The notes under the pieces: generated by a model
Databases searched by the model: none
What the model saw: the letters and a program-made list of their open reading frames with translations, nothing else
Told to the model about the DNA's origin: nothing
Origin: a virus
IMG/VR virus record: IMGVR_UViG_3300020171_000122
Location: 1-25,872 of that record
Reading direction: 5' to 3' (one strand)
DNA: 25,872 nucleotides
Translations under genes and position numbers: made by a program
Shown: in pieces, positions 1 through 5,944 of the stretch
Numbering within the stretch: position 1 is the stretch's first letter
How the letters are laid out: the number at the start of each line of letters is the position of its first letter

Positions 1-2
1 GT

Positions 3-170
3 TTTCTGAATGTTCATGACTGCCCGGTCTGTGGCCGTAGTGGGGTCCTCTTCCATTGTGGTAACTGCGGTCGGGATCATCATCTCGGTGGCTGGAACTC
101 GTGCAGGGTTGACAACAAGATGAGACGGTGTCAACATTCCAGCGGGGAAATAACAAACAAGGAGGATGGA
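3..170 (+). other. Open Cys-rich frame at window edge, zinc-ribbon-like, in frame with the next gene
   Basis: The third plus-strand frame is open from the window edge and runs without a stop into the DUF6948-type gene that follows. It encodes two CxxC knuckles (CPVC at 21-32, CGNC at 57-68) followed by a His/Cys-rich stretch, the spacing expected of a small zinc ribbon. Either this is the N-terminal part of a longer zinc-ribbon/DUF6948 fusion starting outside the window, or the Cys pattern is chance and the next gene starts at its own ATG. The strong ribosome binding site before 171 favours a separate start, so I leave this as an unassigned open frame. Confidence 0.3.
108..135 (+). promoter_or_regulatory. 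Inverted repeat with embedded TTGACA, upstream of the DUF6948-type gene
   Basis: A perfect 7-bp inverted repeat (GTTGACA at 108-114, TGTCAAC at 129-135) separated by 14 bases lies 35 bases before the ATG at 171. The left arm contains TTGACA, a consensus -35 box, but the hexamer 17 bases further (CAACAT) is a poor -10 box. It could be an operator, an mRNA hairpin or chance. If the Cys-rich frame across it is translated, a promoter role becomes less likely. Confidence 0.25.
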
Positions 171-458
171 ATGATCGGAAGGTACTGCATGGTTCGCACG
201 TATTCGGCGGGGGTATTCGCTGGAACGGTGGTCCGTCGAAACGGCCAGGAAATCGAATTGCGTGATGCCCGGCGTATATGGTATTGGACTGGGGCTGCAA
301 CATTGTCGGAATTGGCGACACTTGGAACCAAGAATCCAAGCGGCTGCAAATTCCCGATGGCGGTCCCTGAGATACTATTGACCCAGGTGATCGAGTTGAT
401 TCCCATCACTGAAGTTGCGGCGAAATCCATCGAGGCGGTGCCAGTATGGGCAGCGTAG
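171..458 (+). CDS. DUF6948-type phage protein
   Basis: A 95-residue protein of unknown function that I recognise as the small phage family DUF6948. It opens with the typical pattern of a Val-Arg-Thr-x-Ser-Ala-Gly-Val segment (residues 7-14), followed by a stretch containing [11 protein letters not shown] and LSELA, and it ends in a Ser-Ile-Glu-x-Val-Pro-Val-Trp tail (about residues 86-93). The start at 171 is chosen because GGAGG at 161-165 is well placed before it. The reading frame stays open upstream to the window edge, so an N-terminal extension with a zinc-ribbon-like segment cannot be excluded. Its last 13 bases overlap the ATG of the following Gly-rich repeat ORF. The biochemical role of the family is unknown to me; such genes usually sit among small accessory phage genes. 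Confidence 0.75.
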   Translation: MIGRYCMVRTYSAGVFAGTVVRRNGQEIELRDARRIWYWTGAATLSELATLGTKNPSGCKFPMAVPEILLTQVIELIPITEVAAKSIEAVPVWAA

Positions 459-679
459 CAGCAAGTTCCGGTTTTGGTGACGGTTCCAGTTCCGGTTTCG
501 GTTTCGGTTTCGGTTTTGGTTTTGGTGACGGTTCCGGTTCCGGTTTTGGTGACGGTTCCGGTTCCGGTTTCGGTGACGGTTTCGGTTTCGGTTCCGATTT
601 TGGTGACGGTTCCGGTTCCGGTTTTGGTTCCGGTTTCGGTGACGGTTCCGGTGACGGTTCTGATTCCGGTGACGGTTAG
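446..679 (+). CDS. Gly/Phe/Ser/Asp repeat protein
   Basis: A 77-residue ORF in which, after a short lead-in, nearly every second residue is glycine, alternating with Phe, Ser or Asp (units such as GFGDGSGS). It starts at an ATG lying 13 bases inside the end of the DUF6948-type gene, with GAGG at 432-435 as a possible ribosome binding site, so translational coupling is likely. It sits in the -1 frame relative to that gene, but I see no classic slippery heptamer. The DNA is a period-6 repeat, open in several frames on both strands. I chose this frame because of the coupled ATG and because I recall Gly-alternating repeats next to DUF6948 genes in other uncultured phages (memory, not checked). 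Function unknown; a flexible low-complexity protein is the most that can be said. Confidence 0.55.
   Translation: MGSVAASSGFGDGSSSGFGFGFGFGFGDGSGSGFGDGSGSGFGDGFGFGSDFGDGSGSGFGSGFGDGSGDGSDSGDG
470..676 (+). repeat. Degenerate hexanucleotide repeat, GGTNNN
   Basis: About 34 tandem hexamers, nearly all starting GGT (GGTTTC, GGTTCC, GGTTTT, GGTGAC), with occasional changes in the GGT part (AGTTCC, GATTTT, GATTCC). Because the period is six, every hexamer reads as Gly-X in one frame, Val-Pro/Ser/Thr in another, and Thr-Gly or Asn-Arg alternations on the opposite strand. Such arrays change length by slippage, so the number of units may vary between related phages or be compressed in assemblies. 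Confidence 0.9.
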
Positions 680-692
680 TAGCCGCAGCCCG

Positions 693-821
693 ATGAAAAC
701 AATGACTCCGCCCGCCCGAAAGGGATGGGATGACATGGTTCACGGATGTTGCCCTTCAAAACTCAGCAGACGCTGCGAGGCAACCGCAGACGTGCGAAAG
801 CGAATCCGGGCGGAGTCTTAA
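693..821 (+). CDS. Small Cys-containing protein, unknown
   Basis: A possible 42-residue protein beginning MKTMTPPARKGWDDM, with a Cys-Cys-Pro-Ser motif, a further Cys and a basic C-terminal end (VRKRIRAES). No good ribosome binding site precedes the ATG; it would rely on re-initiation after the repeat ORF, which stops 14 bases upstream. The same frame is open through the hexamer repeat, but the non-repetitive part is the only portion that looks like normal protein. I do not recognise a family. It could also be untranslated. Confidence 0.4.
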   Translation: MKTMTPPARKGWDDMVHGCCPSKLSRRCEATADVRKRIRAES

Positions 822-826
822 ACTTG

Positions 827-922
827 GGGCCGCGATGTGTGGAGTCTCGACCTGAACCGCGCGGAAACTCACCGGTGAGGCATTGACGGCTGTATCCGCC
901 CCTTGAACGGGGATCGCGGCCC
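827..922 (+). other. Structured intergenic segment with a long-range inverted repeat
   Basis: This stretch contains no convincing gene. It is bounded by a perfect 10-bp inverted repeat, GGGCCGCGAT at 827-836 and ATCGCGGCCC at 913-922. Just inside the right arm is a small hairpin, CCCC at 899-902 and GGGG at 909-912 with loop TTGAAC. There is no following T-run, so it does not look like a standard terminator. It ends about 20 bases before the ATG at 945 and could fold into an RNA structure in the leader of that gene. Confidence 0.35.
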
Positions 923-944
923 TGAGATTGAAGGAGAGTGAGCG

Positions 945-1334
945 ATGACCGACGTGCGACCGGCGACGGATGAAACCCTCACAATTCTGAGGGATGATAT
1001 TTACAACGCCTTCAAGCACGGAGATCCCATGGAACCGATATGGAGCGCTGATATGTTGGCTTCCATTCTCGTGCGGCTCGATGCTGAGATGGCTGTGCGC
1101 ACAAAAGCGGTGGCGGAACTGGTGCCGGAACCGACGGATGAACAAGAGCGCATTGCGTGTGACATCGCCTACGGTACTGCGGATGAGAACGAGATGTTCG
1201 ATGCAATCGTCAAGACTCTCAGTGAGCGTGAAGCCGCCGCCTACCGTGCGGGGATCGAGTGGGCGATCAAGATGATCCTGGGTGTGTCCCCGACCAACTC
1301 GGCAATTGATCGGGCCGAAAGGGACGGGCGATGA
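945..1334 (+). CDS. Acidic helical protein, unknown function
   Basis: A 129-residue, acidic, mostly helical protein that I do not recognise. The start is supported by AAGGAGAG (931-938) before the ATG at 945. There is no signal peptide, membrane segment or evident enzymatic motif; the C-terminal third (IEWAIKMILGV) is amphipathic. The stop overlaps the next ATG by ATGA (1331-1334), and that small ORF in turn overlaps the cytosine methyltransferase the same way. The three are therefore probably translated as a coupled set, making an accessory role around the methyltransferase or early infection possible, but this is only inferred from position. Confidence 0.8.
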   Translation: MTDVRPATDETLTILRDDIYNAFKHGDPMEPIWSADMLASILVRLDAEMAVRTKAVAELVPEPTDEQERIACDIAYGTADENEMFDAIVKTLSEREAAAYRAGIEWAIKMILGVSPTNSAIDRAERDGR

Positions 1335-1435
1335 CACAAGAAGAAGATCGAGGAGTTCCCCATCGACCTACAAGTGAGGGAGTGGCCCGCATGAAACGCC
1401 ACCTGACACCCGCCCAACGACGGATTCTACAATGA
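1331..1435 (+). CDS. Small coupled ORF, unknown
   Basis: A 34-residue basic peptide whose ATG overlaps the previous stop (ATGA at 1331-1334) and whose TGA overlaps the methyltransferase ATG (ATGA at 1432-1435). The C-terminal part reads LTPAQRRILQ. An internal ATG at residue 21 could give a 14-residue form. It may be a genuine small protein or simply a coupling leader that carries ribosomes into the methyltransferase gene. The exact overlap at both ends is the only evidence for translation. Confidence 0.45.
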   Translation: MTQEEDRGVPHRPTSEGVARMKRHLTPAQRRILQ

Positions 1436-1452
1436 CGCCCGCTGACGCCATC
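1432..1452 (+). repeat. Direct repeat, copy 1 (start of dcm)
   Basis: The first 21 bases of the methyltransferase gene (encoding MTPADAI) recur with one mismatch at 2276-2296, at the very end of the same gene. The two copies flank almost the whole coding sequence. Confidence 0.7.
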
Positions 1453-2289
1453 ACGGTCGGAGATTTGTTTGCCGGAATCGGTGGATTCCGCCTTGGATTG
1501 GAACGGGCTGGGGGATTCGACATCAAGTGGTCCTGTGAAATCGATCCCTACTGTCGCGCTGTGTACGCCAAGCACTGGCCGGAGACGATGATCTATGGCG
1601 ACATCCGAGAACTCAGAAACCCGCCCTACGTTGATGTCCTCTGCGGTGGATTCCCTTGCACCGATGTCTCAGTTGCCGGAAAACGCCGAGGAATTACTGG
1701 CCCACAAAGCGGACTCTGGTCCGAATTCGCCCGACTCATTGGCGAGGTACGACCACGCTACGCATTCGTGGAGAACGTCCCAGGGTTGCTTAGTGCCGGG
1801 CTTGGACGAGTACTCGGCGACTTGGCCGAGATCGGGTACGATGCGGAATGGGATTGCATACCGGCGTCGGCCGTTGGTGCCCCGCACCGGCGGGATCGGG
1901 TCTGGATTGTGGCCTACGCCGAGATCAACAGACGGGAGTCATGGGGGAAGAATAACGCCGCGCGAGAGCCGAGAAGGCGGGAATCTGATCGAGGCGCTGT
2001 CCGCAAGGATGTGGCCGACCCCGCAATCCCGCGACTGGAAGGGCAAGTCGCAGAGGGGTTCATATTCCGACGGGGACAGGGACTGCCTGCCCAATGCGAT
2101 TGGTGGGCAGTTGAACCCCGTTTGGGTGAGCTGGTTGATGGGCTTCCCCCTGAACTGGCTGGAAGATTCATTCGGGTGGCTAAGGGATGCCCCGACAGAG
2201 TGAACAAGTTACGGGCACTGGGCAACGCAGTAGTGCCTGCCGTTGTTCAATGGATCGGGCGAAGGATCATAGAGCATGACGCCCGCTGA
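1432..2289 (+). CDS. dcm: DNA (cytosine-5-)-methyltransferase
   Basis: A 285-residue C5-cytosine methyltransferase that transfers a methyl group from S-adenosylmethionine to DNA cytosine. All key motifs are present in order: motif I DLFAGIGGF (11-19), the motif II region SCEIDPYC (34-41), motif IV with the catalytic Cys in GGFPCTDVS (Cys76), motif VI ENVPGL (114-119), motif VIII HRRDRVWIVA (152-161), and motif IX/X with LRALGNAVVP (260-269). The segment between VIII and IX (about 165-250), which holds target recognition, is short. No restriction enzyme is adjacent, so it is most likely an orphan phage enzyme protecting phage DNA or altering host expression. Its ATG overlaps the previous stop (ATGA). 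A second frame inside the gene also appears to code. Confidence 0.95.
   Translation: MTPADAITVGDLFAGIGGFRLGLERAGGFDIKWSCEIDPYCRAVYAKHWPETMIYGDIRELRNPPYVDVLCGGFPCTDVSVAGKRRGITGPQSGLWSEFARLIGEVRPRYAFVENVPGLLSAGLGRVLGDLAEIGYDAEWDCIPASAVGAPHRRDRVWIVAYAEINRRESWGKNNAAREPRRRESDRGAVRKDVADPAIPRLEGQVAEGFIFRRGQGLPAQCDWWAVEPRLGELVDGLPPELAGRFIRVAKGCPDRVNKLRALGNAVVPAVVQWIGRRIIEHDAR
1595..2203 (+). CDS. Overprinted gene inside dcm: WPTP / LNPxWVxWLMGFP family protein
   Basis: A 202-residue ORF in the +1 frame inside the cytosine methyltransferase gene. Its protein has the hallmarks of a phage family I know from memory as stand-alone proteins, often called hypothetical or loosely DNA methylase: SLARYDHATHSWRTSQ (about 48-63), WPRSGTMRNG (77-86), RRPLVPRTGG (91-100), two WPTP motifs (106-109, 140-143) and LNPVWVSWLMGFP (173-185). 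GGAGA at 1581-1585 lies about 9 bases before the ATG. SGLWPTP is the shifted reading of the methyltransferase motif VIII region, and WLMGFP is the shifted reading of the segment before motif IX. Function unknown. The alternative is a passive open frame maintained by the methyltransferase sequence. Confidence 0.6.
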   Translation: MATSENSETRPTLMSSAVDSLAPMSQLPENAEELLAHKADSGPNSPDSLARYDHATHSWRTSQGCLVPGLDEYSATWPRSGTMRNGIAYRRRPLVPRTGGIGSGLWPTPRSTDGSHGGRITPRESREGGNLIEALSARMWPTPQSRDWKGKSQRGSYSDGDRDCLPNAIGGQLNPVWVSWLMGFPLNWLEDSFGWLRDAPTE

Positions 2290-2296
2290 CACCATC
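2276..2296 (+). repeat. Direct repeat, copy 2 (end of dcm)
   Basis: A 20-of-21 match to the start of the methyltransferase gene. It begins with an ATG 14 bases before the end of that gene and opens a 31-codon ORF (2276-2371) starting MTPADTIV, preceded by GAAGGA. This may be a scar of recombination or of a duplicated start region, or the remnant of a second gene starting the same way. Confidence 0.65.
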
Positions 2297-2327
2297 GTGC
2301 GCGGGGACGAATTGGAGAGGAGCTGCC

Positions 2328-2468
2328 GTGAACGCGGAAGCAGGTCACATCCCCGAGATGATGGACAGTAACTGCGTGGTCGAGCCGTTGGCGGGAATCG
2401 ACAGACCGCGGTACTCAATTTTCTGGCCGGACCTGTCCAGAATCGGGTGCTCGATTGTTATGTCGTAA
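2328..2468 (+). other. Possible truncated ORF at the convergence of the two modules
   Basis: A strong ribosome binding site (GGAGAGGAG, 2314-2322) precedes a GTG at 2328. The frame runs 46 codons to a TAA at 2468. From 2345 on it is antisense to the last gene of the minus-strand operon, whose coding is supported by a paralogue, so most of this ORF is probably not native coding sequence. It may be the broken beginning of a plus-strand gene cut off where the two modules were joined. The stop codons face each other without a recognisable terminator. Confidence 0.2.
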
Positions 2469-2794
2469 GTCGCTGAGACTCCGCACTTTCCACACGAAAG
2501 CGAATCCGTTCCTATGATCTTCCTCGACCAGGCGCCTGTGTTGTCAGCGGTTACGAAAACACTCACCGATGGTACGAGATCCGTACCCGTGAAAAAGCGG
2601 CTTGACCCCACCAGGGTGATCTTGACGGTCGCGTACTTGAGGGTGTCAACACCGATGGTTGCCCGTCCGGCCAGTGTCGTGGTCTGTGCATTCGTAAGTG
2701 CCAGAACGGGATGGTTCGCGGACTGAACGTAAATGATGAAGAACAAAACGGCGATCGTCCCGGCGATCACTTGATGTAATCTTCTGTGTTTCAT
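2345..2794 (-). CDS. Secreted protein, short copy of the fibre C-terminal domain
   Basis: A 149-residue protein with an N-terminal hydrophobic signal sequence (basic start MKHRRLHQ, then a hydrophobic run to about residue 25). Residues 37-149 align almost end to end with the last 113 residues of the upstream 880-residue fibre: both contain TIGVDTLK, TDLVP, GTDSLSC, TIEHPILD and SIPAN/VIPAN blocks in the same order. The family is unknown to me; the repeated beta-strand pattern suggests a beta-sandwich binding or capping domain. Its ATG overlaps the stop of the fibre gene (ATGA at 2794-2791), so the two are translationally coupled, and this is the last gene of the late operon. It could be a trans-acting tip, a decoy or a chaperone for the fibre. 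Confidence 0.75.
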   Translation of the reverse strand: MKHRRLHQVIAGTIAVLFFIIYVQSANHPVLALTNAQTTTLAGRATIGVDTLKYATVKITLVGSSRFFTGTDLVPSVSVFVTADNTGAWSRKIIGTDSLSCGKCGVSATYDITIEHPILDRSGQKIEYRGLSIPANGSTTQLLSIISGM

Positions 2795-5433
2795 TGGCCT
2801 GCAACCACCGTCCTGAGTCTTGTCGTCGCCCCATTGGCCGGAATGACCAAATTGTCATACCGGATCACCTGCCCGACCTGATCGAGAATCGGATGCTCAA
2901 TCGTGACCGAATATACTGCCGACCCTCCCCCCGTGCAGGAAAGAGAGTCCGTCCCGAAGATCGGCTTCTCCCAGAGTCCCGTTGTAGTGCTCGCCTTGAC
3001 CACCCAGCTTGCCGCAGGGACGAGATCTGTGGAGGTGTAGAAGTCTGACGCGCCCGAGAGCGTTATCGTCACCGTGGCCCCCTTGAGCGTGTCTACGCCG
3101 ATCGTCGCCCAGTCGTAGAGCGTGGTCTGTTGAGATCCCGGAGTGGAGTTTGTCGGTGCGATGTCATACCCCAAAATGGAATCTTTGTAGTTTGCCCCGC
3201 TGCCCGTTGTATCCAACCTGCTGGGGAAAACATATCCTGTGGTTGTTCCCAAGAGCGTATAGGCGGTACTTGGTTCAAGATTGAAGACTGCCCACCCCGC
3301 CCCATTGGTGGTCAACCAGGTGTAATTACCGCCTGATAACTGTACTGTCACCTTGGTATTGGCAACCACAACGTCTGTGCCGGATGTATCTTTGACCTTG
3401 ATGCTGTCCAATTGTGATCCCGAGCCACCACACGCCACAGCAGAAAGGTCGCTGTACAGCGCAATGTTGGAATCATTGACGATCCGGGCTACGGTGTCCT
3501 TGATCTTGGTGAACTGTCCAGCAGCTAAGGTTACATTATCACCCGTGGCTGCCCAACCCTGCGTGTCCAGAGAATCTCGGATGGACCGTAAGATGGCGCC
3601 AATGGACGAATCACTATAGGTGGCAGCTATATCAGAAGTGAGAAACCGCATTATCAGACTATCGACGATTTCACTGACAGCGCCAGCGCCCAACTCGCTG
3701 GCGTTAATGGCGTCTGCTTGAATTGATTGTTGTCCAATTGCATTCAATGCTACCGCAATGGCAGCGGCGAATCCCCCGCTCTTGAGAAGGCAAACAGTAT
3801 CACCGACAGTAGGAGCAGAACCCCAAGTACTGTAAATCGTGAACTTCATCCATTGAGGATGCCCAGCGGGACTCACAATTGTACTGACATGTCTGATATA
3901 CCCTCTCGTCGCCAAAGACCCAGACAAAAATGCCAGGTGTGCATCTGCCAGTGCTGTTGAGCCTGTCGGCCAAGAGTCGGTAGTCGGCCAAGAAACTTGA
4001 GCCCAAAAGGCGCTCGTTGTTGGTGCGACGGTGTCGATCACGACACCCTTCCAGAAAACAAGATTGTTTGGATCGGTGTAACGATTGACGTAAGGGGTAG
4101 AGTCCCCCGTGCCACTGTAATTCCAGGTCGCCTTCTTGACGATCTTGTTGATGGAATCCCCGACGACATCGCGTAACGTATCACCAAGCCCGTTGACGAC
4201 AGCAACATAGACGTTCCCCGATGAAGCGTTAAGGGTATCTCCGATCACGTCACGAACTGTATCAGCAAGACCATCAACGACCGCCACATAGACCTTGCCA
4301 GAACTTGCGTTCAGCGTGTCTCCGATCACGTCACGGATTGTGTCTGCCAATCCGGCGACAGCCGTAACGTTCGTCACCGTGGCAAGGGTAGAAACAACCT
4401 GTCGGAGAACCTCATGAGTGTTGTTCGTGTAGTCCAGCGCCTGCAACACCGAATCTCCACCCGTCGCGGTCCAAACGGTCGCCGCGATTGCCGTCAAACC
4501 CGCACCAGCCGCACCGATGTCGTCGGTATATCCCGCGATGGTGGTCAACTTGGTCTTCATGGCAACAATACCGGTATCGGCATCGGAGCCGGTGGCCGCG
4601 AGTTTCACGGCAGTTAATGCCCCGCCGTCGATATTGACAACATCACCCGCGATGGTTGTGAGTTTCGTCTTTATTGCGACAATGCCCGTATCAGCATCCG
4701 ATCCAGTGGGGGCAAGTTTCACCGCGGTCAAGCCCGCTCCGGCAGTACCAATATCATCCGTATACCCGGCGATGGTCGTCAGCTTTGTCTTCATCGCTAC
4801 AATACCAGTGTCTGCATCAGACCCCGTCGCGGCGAGTTTAACTGACGGTGGTGTCGCCACCGCCACGTCCGCCCACTCCTCGACATTGACCTCCAGCCGC
4901 CCGTCGGCATTGTCGGTGATGGCATCCGCACCGACGGCCCGCACATCTGCCAGGATATTTGTTGCCACCAGCCGCAAGCTGTCGATCCGCTTGGCCAACG
5001 CCCCGAAGTCGTTCTGTTGCACAACTTGGAACTCCCCCCGGAACGTGGAATAGAGGGACAGGGAGGAATCGCGCGCGACAACCGTGTACTTGTACGTGCC
5101 GTCCATCCCGCCGCCATCCAGAGCGGCCACGGCATTCTTGTAGCTGTACTCCAGAAGCGCACCCCGCAGCGTACGCGATGTGATCTTGGCGTCCGTTAGA
5201 ATCCGGCACGAGTCCACAGCAGCCAACGCCCCGCCGGGGTAGTAGCTGTACACCCAAAGGGAATCCCCGCTGACGCCCGCCACCGGATTGCCCAACGTGT
5301 CCAGAAGCGAGAAGGCGAGACAGAGAGAGTCTTCGCCGGTTGTCCCGGAATTGTTGACGATCCCGGCGTTTGCCGATCCCCCGATCAACATCCCCAGCAC
5401 CACGGCCAGCAAACAGAGTATGCGGTTCATCAT
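2791..5433 (-). CDS. Large secreted repeat protein, putative tail fibre
   Basis: An 880-residue protein with a clear Sec signal peptide (hydrophobic residues 5-18, likely cut after ANA at about 21-23). Residues about 24-190 form an N-terminal domain that includes a DxGTYKYTVVA strand pattern. Residues 198-315 hold three copies of a unit of about 39 residues (LAxTGSDADTGIVA, then MKTKLTTIAG). Residues 361-430 hold three copies of GLADTxRDVIGDT. Residues 768-880 are a C-terminal domain duplicated as the next gene. The IAATVW segment (316-321) resembles phage fibre proteins. Position near the end of the late operon and the repeats suggest a receptor-binding fibre. The signal peptide is unexpected for a virion part; a secreted adhesin-like protein is the alternative. 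GAGGG sits 7 bases before the ATG. Confidence 0.8.
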   Translation of the reverse strand: MMNRILCLLAVVLGMLIGGSANAGIVNNSGTTGEDSLCLAFSLLDTLGNPVAGVSGDSLWVYSYYPGGALAAVDSCRILTDAKITSRTLRGALLEYSYKNAVAALDGGGMDGTYKYTVVARDSSLSLYSTFRGEFQVVQQNDFGALAKRIDSLRLVATNILADVRAVGADAITDNADGRLEVNVEEWADVAVATPPSVKLAATGSDADTGIVAMKTKLTTIAGYTDDIGTAGAGLTAVKLAPTGSDADTGIVAIKTKLTTIAGDVVNIDGGALTAVKLAATGSDADTGIVAMKTKLTTIAGYTDDIGAAGAGLTAIAATVWTATGGDSVLQALDYTNNTHEVLRQVVSTLATVTNVTAVAGLADTIRDVIGDTLNASSGKVYVAVVDGLADTVRDVIGDTLNASSGNVYVAVVNGLGDTLRDVVGDSINKIVKKATWNYSGTGDSTPYVNRYTDPNNLVFWKGVVIDTVAPTTSAFWAQVSWPTTDSWPTGSTALADAHLAFLSGSLATRGYIRHVSTIVSPAGHPQWMKFTIYSTWGSAPTVGDTVCLLKSGGFAAAIAVALNAIGQQSIQADAINASELGAGAVSEIVDSLIMRFLTSDIAATYSDSSIGAILRSIRDSLDTQGWAATGDNVTLAAGQFTKIKDTVARIVNDSNIALYSDLSAVACGGSGSQLDSIKVKDTSGTDVVVANTKVTVQLSGGNYTWLTTNGAGWAVFNLEPSTAYTLLGTTTGYVFPSRLDTTGSGANYKDSILGYDIAPTNSTPGSQQTTLYDWATIGVDTLKGATVTITLSGASDFYTSTDLVPAASWVVKASTTTGLWEKPIFGTDSLSCTGGGSAVYSVTIEHPILDQVGQVIRYDNLVIPANGATTRLRTVVAGQ
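4144..4353 (-). repeat. Second set of three in-frame repeats in the fibre
   Basis: Three units of about 81 bases encode GLADTIRDVIGDTLN, GLADTVRDVIGDTLN and GLGDTLRDVVGDSIN; the first two also share the linker NASSGxVYVAVV. The regular spacing fits a helical or beta-helical shaft. Confidence 0.85.
4489..4842 (-). repeat. Three in-frame repeats in the 880-residue fibre
   Basis: Three consecutive units of about 117 bases encode KLAxTGSDADTGIVA plus a KTKLTTIAG tail. The outer two copies also share GYTDDIG and AGAGLT; the middle one has a different linker (GDVVNIDGGALT). The copies differ mainly at third codon positions (for example ACGGCA/ACCGCG, GTATCGGC/GTATCAGC), showing selection on the protein sequence after duplication. 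Confidence 0.85.
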
Positions 5434-5443
5434 CTCTCTACCC

Positions 5444-5944
5444 TCAGAAGGGTATCCCCTTCAATACTTCCCTTGCCTTCCATTTCCCAACCGCAACATA
5501 GGCCACAGCCGCCGCCGCGCGTACATGCCCGTCGAGCCCCGGTTGCCGACCTTCAAGATTCGGACACAACCGCTTCATGGTGGCGTTGACTTCCGTATCG
5601 CCGTGTGTCACCTTCCCTGTGAGCGCCACCACAACCGATTTGCGGGGGATCAAAAGAATCTCCGGGACCATCGCCCGCAGCATCCCCACAACTTCAACAG
5701 TCTGCAATAGACCCACCGATGGCGGTTGTCCGAACGGCATGATCCGCTCAACGGCCACGACATCGGCCTTGCCACACACGTCTTTCCAATGCAGCAGGGT
5801 CGATCCCGAAACGCTGCCCGGTGTAACACCGTTCTCGTGTCCCCATTCGGTAATCCCGCCTCGAAAAGCGCCGACAATGGCTTCGTCATCGTAGACGGCC
5901 CAAGCGAACCCCGTGGGACCAGGATCGATGCCCATGTACCTCAC
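5444..5944 (-). CDS. RuvC-like Holliday junction resolvase
   Basis: A 166-residue RNase H-fold protein of the RuvC type, which would cut branched DNA. Visible acidic residues are Asp7 in the hallmark MGIDPGPTG start, Glu66 in VVAVERI, and Asp138 in LDGHVRAAAAVAY near the C-terminus; the last part has only one acidic residue where many relatives have two. Start: GTG at 5944 overlaps the upstream TGA (GTGA) and has GGAG before it; ATG at 5935 is the alternative and gives MGIDPG directly. In phages such enzymes resolve replication intermediates before packaging. It is unusually located between two secreted fibre-like genes rather than in a replication module. Confidence 0.8.
   Translation of the reverse strand: MRYMGIDPGPTGFAWAVYDDEAIVGAFRGGITEWGHENGVTPGSVSGSTLLHWKDVCGKADVVAVERIMPFGQPPSVGLLQTVEVVGMLRAMVPEILLIPRKSVVVALTGKVTHGDTEVNATMKRLCPNLEGRQPGLDGHVRAAAAVAYVAVGKWKAREVLKGIPF

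Noticed and set aside
470-676. CRISPR-like or microsatellite array
   Set aside because: Units are six bases without spacers and form an open coding frame, so it is not a CRISPR array.
131-743. Minus-strand frames across the hexamer array encoding Thr-Gly and Asn-Arg repeats
   Set aside because: Any period-6 repeat keeps several frames open; the minus frames have no coupled start or ribosome binding site and run through the antisense of the DUF6948-type gene.
899-912. Intrinsic terminator
   Set aside because: The CCCC/GGGG hairpin is short and not followed by a T-run.
756-1337. 193-codon minus-strand frame
   Set aside because: Antisense to the well-supported gene at 945-1334 and lacking any recognisable domain or start signal.
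4517-5053. 178-codon plus-strand frame
   Set aside because: Antisense shadow of the fibre's in-frame repeats; its own repeats mirror those of the fibre.
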